A stretch of 64,000 bases of DNA from Dromaius novaehollandiae (lineage: Eukaryota > Chordata > Aves > Casuariiformes > Dromaiidae), in contig NC_088112.1 of assembly GCF_036370855.1 (NCBI RefSeq), positions 14,438,469 through 14,502,468 on the forward strand, given 5' to 3'. Position 1 is the first letter of the stretch. Every line of letters begins with the position of its first letter. Position numbers and translations under genes: made by a program. The notes under the pieces were generated by a model. The model ran no database searches. It worked only from the letters and a program-made list of their open reading frames with translations, and was not told where the DNA came from. This document shows positions 48,201 to 57,110 of this stretch, in pieces.

Positions 48201-51200
48201 CTCTGGCTGTGGGGCTGTGCTGTGGGGCTGGTCTATGGGCTGTGCTGTGCTGGGTGCTGTGCCATGGGGCTGCACAGAGGCTCCTGCCGTGGGGCCATGC
48301 TGGGTGCTGTGCCGTGGGGCTGTGCAGGGGCTCCTGCCATGGGGCCGTGCTGGGTGCTGTGCCGTGGGGCTGCACAGAGCCTCCTGCCATGGGGCCATGC
48401 TGGGTGCTGTGCCGTGGGGCTGCACAGAGGCTCCTGCCATGGGGCCATGCTGGGTGCTGTGCTGTGGGGCTGTGCAGAGGCTCCTGCCGTGGAGCCGTGC
48501 TGGGCGCTGTGCCGTGGGGCTGCGCAGAGGCTCCTGCCATGGGGCCGTGCTGGGTGCTGTGCCGTGGGGCTGCGCGGAGGCTCCTGCCGTGGGGCTGCAC
48601 TGGGTGCTGTGCCATGGGGCCATGCTGGGGATTGTACCGTGGGGCTGTGGTGTGGGGCTGTGATGCGTGTTCATGCTGTGGAGCTGTGCTGGGGGTTGTG
48701 CCATGGGGCTGCGTCGTGGGGCCGTGCAGTGGGTCGTGCTGTGGGTTCACCTTGGGGGGCTGCGCTGTGGCTGAGCAGGCAGGTTGTGCTGCCGCCACGT
48801 CCCGGCCTCCTCCCTGTCCCGCTGTCAGCACTGCCTTCCTCCCCTCCATCCTCCTCATCCTGCTGTCGACACTGCCTTCCACTCCTCCATCCTCCTCGTC
48901 CCATTCATTTCAGCACTGCCTTCCTCCCCTCCATCCTCCCCATCCTGCTGTTGGCACTGCCTTCCTCCCCCCCATCCTTTTCATCCCATTCATTTCAGCA
49001 TTGCCTTCCTCCCCTCCATCCACCCTTCCATCCTCCTTGTCCCGCTGTCCACACTGCCTTCCTCCCCATCTCATTTCAGTACTGCCTTCCTCCCCTCCAT
49101 CCTTCTCCCATCCTCTGCGTCCCGGTGCCCCGGCCTTGCCACGGCCACTCTGAGCAGGGACTGACCCATCTCTTTGCTCTCTCTCTCTCTTCGTCCGTCT
49201 GTCTGTCTGTCTTTCTCTCGGCAGGTCGTCTGCACTGTCCTTTCATAAAGACAGCTGACAGTGGGCCGCCTTCTTCCTCTTCCTCCTCCTCCTCCCCCCC
49301 GCGGACCCCCTTCCCCTATATCTCCTGCCACCGCACCCCAAATCTCTCCTCTTTCTTTCCATGTAGGTAGCTGGGAGAGGCTGGGCGCGCTGGGCACGGA
49401 GCCGGCGGCTGAGCCGCCCGCTTCCCGCGGCACCCGCCGGGGGGGCCGGGCAGCACTGCAGGGGCTGCGCCTGTGCCCCAGGGCCACCCTGCAAGCCACG
49501 GGCAGGGGCACAGGGCAGGCTGTGCCCATGGGGCACATGGGGATGGGGCAGGCTGTGCCCATGGGGCAGGCTGTGCCATAGCATAGGGGGGCACGGGGCA
49601 GGCTGTGACTATGGGGCACAAAGAGATGGGGCAGGCTGTGCCACAGCATAGGGGGGCAGGCTGTGCCCATGGGGCAGGCTGTGCCATAGCATGGGGGGCA
49701 TGGGGCAGGCTGTGCCCCTGGGGCAGACAGAGATGGGGCAGGCTGTGCCCATGGGGCAGATGGGGATGGGGCAGGCTGTGCCCCCAGGACCAATGGAGAT
49801 GGGGCAGGCTGTGCCCATGGGGCAGGCTGTGCCCCCAGGACCGATGGAGATGGGGCAGGCTGTGCCCATGGGGCAGGCTGTGCCATAGCATAGGGGGGCA
49901 CAGGGCAGGCTGTGCCTATGGGGCAGGCCGTGACATAGCATGGGGGGCGTGGGGCAGGCTGTGCCCATGAGGCAGATGGGGATGGGGCAGGCTGTGCCCA
50001 TGGGGCTGAAAGAGATGGGGCAGGCTATGCCATAGCATGTGGGGGGGGGGGGGCACGGGGCAGGCTGTGCCCATGGCATAGGGGGGTGCAGGGCAGGCTG
50101 TGCCCCTGGGGCAGGAGGAGACAGGCAGCTTGTGCCTGGGGCTGGGCTTGTGGGGCGGAGGTGGACATTTGGGCAGTGCCTGGGGCTGTGTGGGGCTGTG
50201 CCCATAGGGCAGAGAAGGGACACTGTGGGAAGGGCAGTGCCTGGGACCTTGGGATGGGACTGCCCGTCCCCCTGGCATGGGGGGGCTCTGGCTGTAGGGC
50301 AGCTGGGGGGCACCTCTGCCCCACCACTGCAGGAGGGGGGCAATGTGGCGGCAGGTACATGGAGGTGCGCGTCCCACTGCTCGTGGCCGGGACTGGCGTG
50401 GGAGCAGGAGCGCTGTCGGCCTGGGGGGGCCGGGTCCCCCTGCCCCACGCAGGCGTCCCCCCCCAAGCCGTGTCTCCCTGTTTGCAGGCAGCCAGTCGGA
50501 TGCCTACCGCAAGGCCTCGGCGGCGGGCTGCAGCCCCTGCGAGTCCAGCCCGGCCTCCACGCCGCGGGGCGAGCAGGCTGCCCGCGCCCTGGGCGAAGAG
50601 ACGCCGGCAACGCCCAAAGGTGGGCGCGGGGCTGGCCCTGCCTGTCCCCCCGGCAGGTCCCCACTGCCCCCCGCCGTACAGCCCCCAGGGCATGTGTGCC
50701 GTCCCAGCTGCATCCCCGCCGCTGCATCCCCGCCGCTGCATCCCCGCCACTGCATCCCTGCCACATCCCCGCTGGCCCCTGGGCATCCTTGTTCTCTCTG
50801 CATCCCCGCTGTTCCCAGTGCATCCCTGCCATCCCCTCTGCATGCCCTGGTGCATCTCCGTCATTCCCAGTGCATTGCCGCCATCCCTGGTGCATCCCCG
50901 CCATCCTTGGTGCATCCCTGCCATCCTCCCTGCATTGCCTGGTGCAGCTCTGCCATCTCCGCCGTATTCTCCGTTGCATCCCTGCCATCCCTTCTGCACT
51001 CCCCGGTGCATCCCTGCCGCATCCCTGCCATCCCTTCTGCACTCCCCGGTGCATTCCCGCCGCATCCCCGCTGTCTTCCCTGCATCCCTGCCGTCTTCCC
51101 TGCATCGCCTGGTGCAGCTCTGCCATCCCTGCCGCATTCCCCATTGCAGCCCCGCCATCCCTTCTGCACCCCGCAGTGCCTCCCTGCCATCCCCCGTGCA

Positions 51201-52799
51201 TCTCCCCGGTGCATCCCTGCCGTCCCCCGTGCATCCCCGCTGTCCCTTCTGCCCCTGCAAAGCACATCCCCTGGTGCCTCTCCTGTTGTCCCAGTGCCTC
51301 CCTGCAGTGTGCACCCCTCCCCCAAATGCATCCCCTCAGCACATCCCCACCAGCCCCTGGGCCACCCCCCCAATCCCCTCTGCATATGTTGGTGCAGCCC
51401 CCCCCCCCCCCCCGCATCCACTGGTGCAGACTTCCTTTCCCCTCCGCACCTCCACTCCCTCTGCACCCCCCACGTGTCTCAGCCCCTCCCCAGCAGCTAC
51501 CAGCATCCCCAAGAGGGCTTCTTGCCCTGTGCGTGTCCCAGCCATCCCCTGGGGCATCCTCCCATCCCGCCCTCCCTGGATGGTCCCCTCAGCACCCCCA
51601 GGCCCAAGGCTGCCCTGGCTGCACCCTGGCCCTGGCCCCATTGGGGATGGCCCTGCTGACGGCGCTGTCCCCCCGCAGACTCCCCCAGCCCCGGCGCCCG
51701 GGAGGCAGAGGCAGCCGCCGCCGAGCAGCACTGGGCCTTCGCGGGGGGTGAGGACAAGGCCACGGAGCCCCCCGGGGACGAGCCGGGCCCCGGGCCAGCG
51801 TGGACAGCGGGGGCTGATGCCCTGGGCGACCTGGCGAGCCTGGAGCCGGCCCCGGCGCCCGCAGTGGCCGAGCCCCAGCCCGCGGGGATGCCCGAGCCCG
51901 AGAGCCTCATCGAGCTGTGGCAGAGCGATGGGGCGGCCCCCACCGGCGCCTGGCCCCTGCCCGCCGCCCCTGCCCCACAGGGGCCCCCCCCTGCTGTCCC
52001 CGAGGCCTCGCCTGGCGACGACGGTGCCTTGCTGAGCCTGGACGAGCTGCCGGAGCCACCGGCCACCTTCTGCGATGCGGAGCAGGAGGAGGAGCCAGGC
52101 AGCGGGGGCGCACTGGAGGGACCCCACGCCGTGACGCTCGGCTACCAGCACGCCTTGCAGGAGGCCACCCTGGGCCACCCGGGCCCCGACACCCCCCTCA
52201 TGACCAACGGGGAGATGGCGCTCAAGGACGGCACGCAGGGCCGCGGGGAGCAGGTGAGCATCGCTGTCACAAGCGCAGCCAGCCTCAGCGCGGGGTGGGG
52301 GCATGCGCATACACCCCCCCCCCCCCAACCACCCCCCCCAAGGAGCAGGTGAGCCTCACTGTCATGAGCGCGGCCGGCCTCAGCGCCGGGGGTGGGGGGC
52401 AGCAGATAAGCATCGCTGTCACAAGTGTGGCCGGCCTCAGCACGGGGTGGGGGCATGCACACGCACCCAGGGGACAGGAAGGAGCCTGAGCGCGGCACCC
52501 CGTCCCTCCCGCAGGCCAGCGAGGGCTACTTCAGCCAATCGCAGGACGAGGAGGTGCCCCAGCCCGAGGAGCTGTCGGCCAAAGCCCCCCAGCCCATCTT
52601 CTACAACAAGCCCCCAGGTGAGTGGGGCGGTCTGGGGAAAGGGGGGGGGGGGTCCCCCAACTGCGCCGAGCTGGGGGAGCGCCCCACAACCTCCTGACCC
52701 CCCACCCCCTGTTCACCCCCCACTGCAGAGATCGACATCACGTGCTGGGACGCAGACCCGCTGCCGGAGGAGGAGGAGAGCTTCGGGGGCGGCGTGTAA
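42241..52799 (+). CDS. DBN1: DBN1 drebrin, complete, 608 aa (embryonic) or 654 aa (adult)
   Basis: F-actin side-binding protein of dendritic spines and growth cones. Exons: 42241-42326, 45764-45819, 45910-46022, 46127-46201, 46329-46475, 46634-46711, 46797-46948, 47157-47220, 47334-47393, 47490-47604, [49225-49362 adult exon], 50488-50619, 51679-52253, 52515-52617, 52729-52799. Residues 1-135 are the ADF-homology domain ([48 protein letters not shown]). Residues 170-270 are a charged single helix/coiled coil ([20 protein letters not shown]). The rest is Pro/Glu-rich and disordered, with the Homer EVH1 ligand PPATF (about 532-536 in the adult form) and the conserved ends [24 protein letters not shown]. 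The protein follows chicken drebrin throughout as I remember it. Exon 7 can join exon 8 only through a GC donor (CACAG/GCACGG); otherwise junctions are canonical. Confidence 0.97.
42327..45763 (+). other. DBN1: DBN1 intron 1 with an AT-rich motif cluster
   Basis: 3.4 kb intron beginning in the CpG island. A locally AT-richer patch at 44640-44710 carries CGATTAG, CGGATTCGG, AGATTAAAG, CAATCC and GCAATTATCTG (homeodomain/OTX-like cores). At about 44811-44820 CCATATTTAG is one base from a CArG box. Both could be neural or SRF-type enhancers. No additional exon is visible; the long minus-strand ORF crossing this intron lacks domain content. Confidence 0.45.
48241..48660. repeat. 50 bp tandem minisatellite in DBN1 intron 10
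   Basis: About eight copies of an exact 50 bp period. The word TGGGTGCTGT recurs at 48251, 48301, 48351, 48401, 48451, 48501 (as TGGGCGCTGT), 48551 and 48601. The unit contains GTGGGGCTGCACAGAGGCTC then CTGCC(A/G)TGGGGCC. Copies differ by a few transitions. Flanking sequence carries degenerate half-units. The array lies about 600 bp upstream of the adult-specific drebrin exon. Confidence 0.92.
48800..49130. repeat. Pyrimidine-rich tandem repeat before the drebrin adult exon
   Basis: Six to seven degenerate units of about 40-50 bp built on CACTGCCTTCCTCCCCTCCA and TCCTCCTCATCC, some carrying CATTTCAG, which resembles a splice acceptor. It ends about 100 bp before the adult exon and is almost purely pyrimidine. 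Confidence 0.85.
49225..49362 (+). CDS. DBN1: Drebrin A (adult/neuronal) specific exon, 46 codons
   Basis: Alternative exon giving the adult drebrin A insert (ins2), used in neurons. It starts after CTCGGCAG at 49224 in phase with the exon ending at 47604 (ACA G / GT CGT). It encodes [16 protein letters not shown], an eight-Ser run, and [18 protein letters not shown] recall the same residues in chicken drebrin A apart from one. The donor is GTAGGT at 49363, which leaves one base (T) that joins GC at 50488 to make Cys, then SQSD. The 138 nt length keeps frame whether it is included or skipped. The acceptor is preceded by (CT)n and (TCTG)n pyrimidines, PTB-type binding sequence. Confidence 0.95.
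49505..50110. repeat. G-rich minisatellite in the intron after the adult drebrin exon
   Basis: About 600 bp of variants of GGGGCAGGCTGTGCCCATG, alternating with GAGATG, CATAGCATGGGG and CCAGGACCAATG segments. The strand is strongly G-rich. Unit length varies (about 20-50 bp, higher-order structure), so this is not a simple microsatellite. Confidence 0.9.
50695..51330. repeat. GCATCCC(C/T)GCC minisatellite in DBN1 intron before exon 13
   Basis: About 630 bp of 12-27 bp units built on GCATCCCTGCC, ATCCCTTCTGCA and CTCCCCGGT. The strand is C-rich. It fills most of the 1.06 kb intron 50620-51678. An 18 nt C run sits near 51396-51413. Confidence 0.9.
52245..52470 (+). repeat. DBN1: Triplicated segment carrying the DBN1 exon 13 splice donor
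   Basis: Three tandem copies (starting near 52247, 52342 and 52398) of about 60 bp with the sequence CAGGTGAGCATCGCTGTCAC then GGCCTCAGCGCGGGG. Copy 1 spans the true exon-intron boundary at 52253. Copy 2 keeps an intact GGAGCAG/GTGAGC donor with GT at 52349. In copy 3 the donor reads CAGATAAGC and is lost. The duplications include the last exon bases, so they arose by tandem duplication across the splice junction. Confidence 0.88.
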
Positions 52800-53217
52800 G
52801 GCTGGGCCCCGCTCCCGGCGCACGGAGCCAGCCCCCGCCGGCGCGGGGCACGCGGTGGCCGCAGCTGGGGTCCGGCCCTGGCCCCCTCCCCGCTGCAGCC
52901 CCGTGGGCTGAGGCCTCCGGCCACGAGCCGGGGGGCCGCCCCGCAGCGCCCCTGCCCCGGGGCACCTTTTACAGCTCCCCCTTCTCTTTCTCTCTCTCTT
53001 TTTTAAGTTGTCGGTAGGAGACGTGTCAGTCCGCCAGCCCCCCCCGCCCTGATTAGCAGCCCCCCCCCTCGCTGCCCCCCGTCCCGGGGGGACGGTGCCG
53101 CCCCGTGGTGTCCCACTCCTGGGTGTGGGACGGGCTCCTCGCTCGCTCCTTGCCCGCCGGCTCCCCCCCGGCGCCCCCGACTACTTTGCACGAGTTCAAA
53201 AGAGGAATAATAATAAT

Positions 53218-53554
53218 AATAAACGAATATGGCAATAAAGCGACCCTACCGAGGCAAGGCTGCGCCCCCCCCCCATCCCCCAAACCCCCGCTGCCCCTCC
53301 CCCTGGGCTGGCTGCAGCCAGACCCTGCGTGGGGCTGGCCGGGGGCCCAGCGCCAGCGCGGTGCCCCCTCCCTCCTCTTCCTCGCCCGAGGGCCGCCTGC
53401 AGCCTGGGCATGCCCGCCGGCCCCCCCCCGCCATCCCAGCCCCCCTCCTGCCCCGCTTCGCCCCCCGCTTGGCCCCTTTCTCACGTACGGTAACTGTTTT
53501 TTGGAAAGCACAAGTTCTGTAACGGCGGTGTGCTCATGTATGTTAATAAATAAA
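53218..53554 (+). terminator. DBN1: DBN1 poly(A) signals (four AATAAA)
   Basis: Plus-strand AATAAA at 53218, 53234, 53545 and 53549 (the last two overlap). The first pair follows an (AAT)n run; the second pair is preceded by TGTATGTTAAT. 52800 to about 53575 is the 3' UTR, 0.4 or 0.75 kb depending on the site used. Confidence 0.88.
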
Positions 53555-53656
53555 GCGACTCCCGAGGGGGGCTGCCGCCTGCGTGGGGGCGCTGGGGAGG
53601 GCCGGGGGGGCCCTGCGATGCCAGCCCGGGCCGGAGGCCAGCCGCTTCCACAAACT

Positions 53657-53662
53657 TTTATT
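53657..53662 (-). terminator. PRR7: PRR7 poly(A) signal
   Basis: AATAAA on the minus strand, 264 nt after the PRR7 stop codon. It faces the DBN1 signals at 53545-53554, only about 100 bp away, so the two genes converge almost end to end. Confidence 0.85.
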
Positions 53663-53925
53663 CTCAAACTGTAACAAACAAGATAAGAAACAGAGCAGAG
53701 TCCGGGCCCAGCTCCGAGCCCCCCCAGCCGCAGCGGGGGGGGCTGGCGGGGGGGGCGAGATGGGGAACCAGCCCCTCACGCGCTGACGGCAGTGGCGACG
53801 CGGGCCGGGGCGCTGTGCCTGTCCCGGGGGGTAGCATCGCCGGGAAAAGCGGGGGCCCGAGCCCCCCACCCCGTGCCCCCTTGCGCGGCGGGGGCTGCCG
53901 GCCGTGCTGCAGCTCCGCCGGGGCC

Positions 53926-55145
53926 CTACACGGCCGTAGTCCTGCCGAAGAGGGGCATGGAGACGGGCAGGTGCCACGGCCCTGGCTCGTAGGCATCCCT
54001 GCTGCTGAGCTCCGAGTCCGTCCAGCTGGGGAACATGCGCGGTGAGCACTCGGCCTGCAGGTAGAGGTCCGGGCAGGCCGGCCCCGGGCTGGCGGCGCGG
54101 GGCAGGTGCAGCGCCGAGCCGTAGCCGGCGTCCAGGAAAAGGGGCTTGTAGCTGGGCGGCTGCTCCTGCTTCTCCAGCCGCTCGTGGCTCAGGAAGGGGG
54201 TGTTGATCTTGCGGTAGAGCCCCCGCGTGTCCATGAGCACCTCGCTGTATGGCGGCGGCGGCTCTGCCATCAGCAGCGCCTCCTCGTAGCACGGCGGCTT
54301 CGACAGGTCCGACTCTGCAAGGCAAGGCCCCCCCCCCGCCCCCGGGCACGTCAGACCCAGCCGTCTGTCCCAGGCATGGGTTTATTTTTCCTTCGTCCTG
54401 CTGGTGGCACCGAAGCCCGTGTGCTGCCTGCGTCCGCTGGGTTGCACCCTGCTTCCTGAGCCTGCAGGCAGCCTTTGCAATAGCAGGCTGCTGGAGACGC
54501 TGTGAGGCCGGGGGGGGGGGGGGGGGGGGCGCTGCAAATGGCTTTTGTATAGTGTGCTGCTGGAGATGCTGCGAGACCCGGGGGGGGGGGGGGGGGGAGC
54601 CGGGGCTGCAAATAGCTCTTGCTATAGCATGCTCATAGAGATGCTGCAAGCTTGGGGGGGAGGGAGGGGCCTGCAACCCCTCTTGCTATAGAGTGCTTGT
54701 GGAGCCGCTGTGAGCTGGGGGGGCTGCAAATGGCCCTCGCTATATCGCGCTTGTGGAGATGCTGCAAGCCAGGGGGCTGCAGGCAGCTCTGGCTCAGGCC
54801 TGTGGCATCGCCCCGCCACCCCGCGGCCTCCCCAGGGGCCGGGCCCGATTCCTTACCGTGCCGGCAGCTCCAGGGCCGCGGGGGAGGGACGTGGGGGTGG
54901 TGGGGCTCGATGCGGAGCCGGTGGGGGATGGCGATGCCGGGGGGGCTGCCAGCGTAGCCCTCGTAGTGCAGGGGCTCCAGCTCCAGCGTGCGCAGGCTCT
55001 GCTCCCGCAGGCGCTCCTCCTGCTGCCGCTTCATGCGCCGCCGCAGGTAGCTGCAGAAGCAGCACAGCAGCACGATGAGGCCCCAGATGAGCCAGAAGCC
55101 GGCGAAGCAGGTGAGGAAGGTGTAGGTGCCCTGGGACATCACCAT
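53926..55145 (-). CDS. PRR7: PRR7 synaptic proline-rich membrane protein, complete, 225 aa
   Basis: Proline-rich 7, a single-pass membrane adaptor of the postsynaptic density and of T cells; it binds PSD-95 and signals to JUN in mammals. Two coding exons on the minus strand: 55145-54857 and 54314-53926 (junction CAC G/AG TCG). Residues 1-9 are a short extracellular end (MVMSQGTYT), 10-34 a membrane helix rich in Trp/Cys ([16 protein letters not shown], with likely palmitoylated cysteines), then an Arg-rich stop-transfer stretch ([15 protein letters not shown]). The second exon has [20 protein letters not shown] (PPxY-type motif), [32 protein letters not shown] and a C-terminal class I PDZ ligand TTAV. 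It is shorter than human PRR7 (274 aa) because the His-rich stretch between the membrane-proximal part and PPRPWS is missing. Confidence 0.96.
54460..54800. repeat. Degenerate minisatellite with long G runs in the PRR7 intron
   Basis: Five to six copies of a 53-75 bp unit built on GCTGCAAATGGCTCTTGCTA then TAG, GTGCTTGTGGAGATGCTGCA and AG, each followed by a G run. Two runs are very long: 20 G at 54510-54529 and 18 G at 54580-54597. On the PRR7-sense strand these are C runs. G-quadruplex formation on the plus strand is likely from the sequence alone. Run lengths should be treated cautiously in an assembly. Confidence 0.88.
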
Positions 55146-57110
55146 CTTCGCTGTGGGCCTGCCGGGGGGGTGCCCCGGCCTCTCCCTGCCCTGGCTGGGG
55201 GGGCGCTCGGGGCCTCAGTGGGGCCGGGCCGCCGGAGCCCTCCCCATGCCCCGCGCGGCGGCTGCTCCGAGGCGGCGGCGGGCCGAGCCGGGGCTGCCTT
55301 CAGGGGCCCGCGGCGCCCGGCGCCATGGAGCCCGGGGCAGCGGGGGGCTCAGGCGGGGGGGCGGCGGCGGGACGCGGCGCCCCGAGCGCCGGGCTGGGCC
55401 GGGCGGTGGGAGGGCTGAGGCGAGCCGCGGGGCCGGCTGCTGCCCATCGCTGTGACGGCGCCGCCGCCGAGGGTGCCCTGCGGAGAGACAGACAGACGGA
55501 CGGACGGACAGACAGGCGGGGAGAGAGCGCGCGTGAGCGTGGCGGGGACGCAGCGGCCCGTTCCCATGGCGACGCGCGCCGCATGCGCGGGGAGCCGCGC
55601 GGCCCCACGCACGCCCACGCCGGACCCCTGCCCGGGGGCACAGCCCGGGCACGCGGGGAGGCGCGCGGGGAGGAGCAGCGCCGCGTGGCAGCCGGCCGCC
55701 GCGGGAGCCCGAGCACGTGCCGGTGACGGCGGGGCACAGCACGCCACGGGGGACGGCGGCACCCCTGGGCCCAGCCCAGGGAGCCACCGTTTCAGTGCCG
55801 CGGGGGGGTTTGGTGGCGATGGGAGCGGTGCCCTGGCGGAGGCCTCGGCTTTAGGCGAGGGTGGCGGGTGGCCGCTGCGTGAAAACCAGACCATACGCGG
55901 CCAGTGAGCGCCACGGAGGCACATTGCATGTTAGCGAAGGGGGAGCAGCACCCATGGGTGCCGCTCGCCACAGGGCTCTGGTTGCAGCCATGCATCAAGA
56001 GCGTTGTTCTGCTTTGGAAGAAAACGTGACCGTCGCCTGCGGACACCGGGCAGCAGCGGGGTCTCGTGGTCCACGCATGCCTCCGTTGCCTGGCGCAAGG
56101 CCGAGCGGGACCCCGGCGGCGTGGGGAAGCGGGGAGGGCGCTGCGAGCAGCCCGGGCGGCCACGGGCCAGGCCGAGTGGCGGCCGGAAGGAGGCCGCCGG
56201 GAAGCCTTGGCCACGCTCCGGCAGTCCCGGCGCCAGGGCAGCGGCGACAGCAGGGGGGCCGCCTCGCCGCGCAGACAAAAGCGGGGCGGGAGGCGGCGGT
56301 GGGGCGCCAGACCCCCTTGCTGGGCGCCGTGGTGGGCTCAGCGCACCAGGCCTGGCTGTCTCGCCGGCCACGGGGCAGCGACCGGCCGCCGCTGCCAACC
56401 TCACCGGAGAGGTCTCAGCGTGGGCAGCGGCTGCGGCTCTGGATGGGGGTCAGGGCACAGGCCGGGGCACAGGGCCGTTGGGCCCCGGGGATTTTGGGGG
56501 CTGGGGCTGTTGGGGGCCCGGGCAATCCGGGGGCGCCCACTCCAAGCGCGGCTCCCCCGGGCGGAGCAGGCGGGCGCCCCGCCGCCGCCGCCCGCGGAGG
56601 GCAGCCACGGAGGCGGCGCGGCCCGCGGGCACCCCCAGGCGCCCTGCTGCCCCCAGCGCCGCCGCTCCCGGGTCCCACCCGCGCCCGGTGCCTGCGGCGG
56701 GGCCCGGGGAACCTCCCCGCTCCCGGGCGCGGCATCCCCCCCCCGCCTGCCCGCGCCGCCGGCAGCGCGCGCCCGTCGGGGCCGGGACGGGGGCGCGCAC
56801 CCCGGGCCGCGCCGCCCCCCGCCCCGGCGCCCGGTTCCCGGTGGCGGCGGGCCCGCGCGCCCCCGCCCCCGCCCCGCGCCCTCCCCGCCGCGCAACAGGC
56901 GGCGGCGCCGCGCCCGCTCCCTCCGCGGCTCCCGTTACCGGCGGCGGCGGCGGCGCACGTGGCTCAGGCAGCGGCGGGCGGCGGCTCCATGGGGTGGCGG
57001 TGGCGGTGGCGGCGGGGGAAGGGGAAGGGGGGCCCGGTGCGCGCCCGGTGCGCGGCGCCGCCGCCGCCTCCCGGCGCTGCCTTTGTCTCCGGTGAGCGCT
57101 CCCGCGCCGC
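55146..57110 (-). promoter_or_regulatory. PRR7: PRR7 5' UTR exons and CpG-island promoter (model)
   Basis: On the minus strand the sequence from 55477 down to the ATG could be a continuous 5' UTR. It is preceded at 55478 by an acceptor with a (GACA/GACG)n-derived pyrimidine tract (55485-55517 on plus as GACAGACGGACG repeats). The nearest good upstream donor is GCCGCCG/GTAACGG at 56938, which would end a non-coding exon 1 of about 57090-56939 containing CACGTG. The acceptor CCCACAG at 55151 was not preferred because no donor exists between it and 55477. The 5' UTR contains upstream ATGs. Very CpG-rich from 55200 to about 57350. Inference, no transcript evidence. Confidence 0.45.

Noticed and set aside
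47633-49370. Overlapping plus-strand frames of 506 and 530 codons and a 517-codon minus-strand frame
   Set aside because: They translate the 50 bp minisatellite. A 50 bp unit without stops stays open in every frame, and the peptides show 150 bp super-periodicity and no domain.
50480-50492. Tandem acceptors TTTGCAG/GCAG, first thought to be needed to keep frame after the drebrin adult exon
   Set aside because: The frame problem disappears if the adult exon ends at 49362 with donor GTAGGT (138 nt). That gives the known Cys-Ser-Gln-Ser-Asp junction with the upstream acceptor alone.
49608-52035. Long frames over the DBN1 G-rich and C-rich arrays
   Set aside because: Repeat translations of minisatellites; genuine DBN1 coding exons in this interval are short and in other frames.
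54340-54800. Open frames in the PRR7 intron that look like a repeat protein
   Set aside because: They follow the degenerate tandem units with poly-G runs; frame changes between units and no domain.
55146-55151. Splice acceptor CCCACAG immediately before the PRR7 start codon
   Set aside because: No usable donor lies between it and the stronger acceptor at 55478, so a continuous leader is the simpler model. Not excluded if an exon further upstream splices directly to it.
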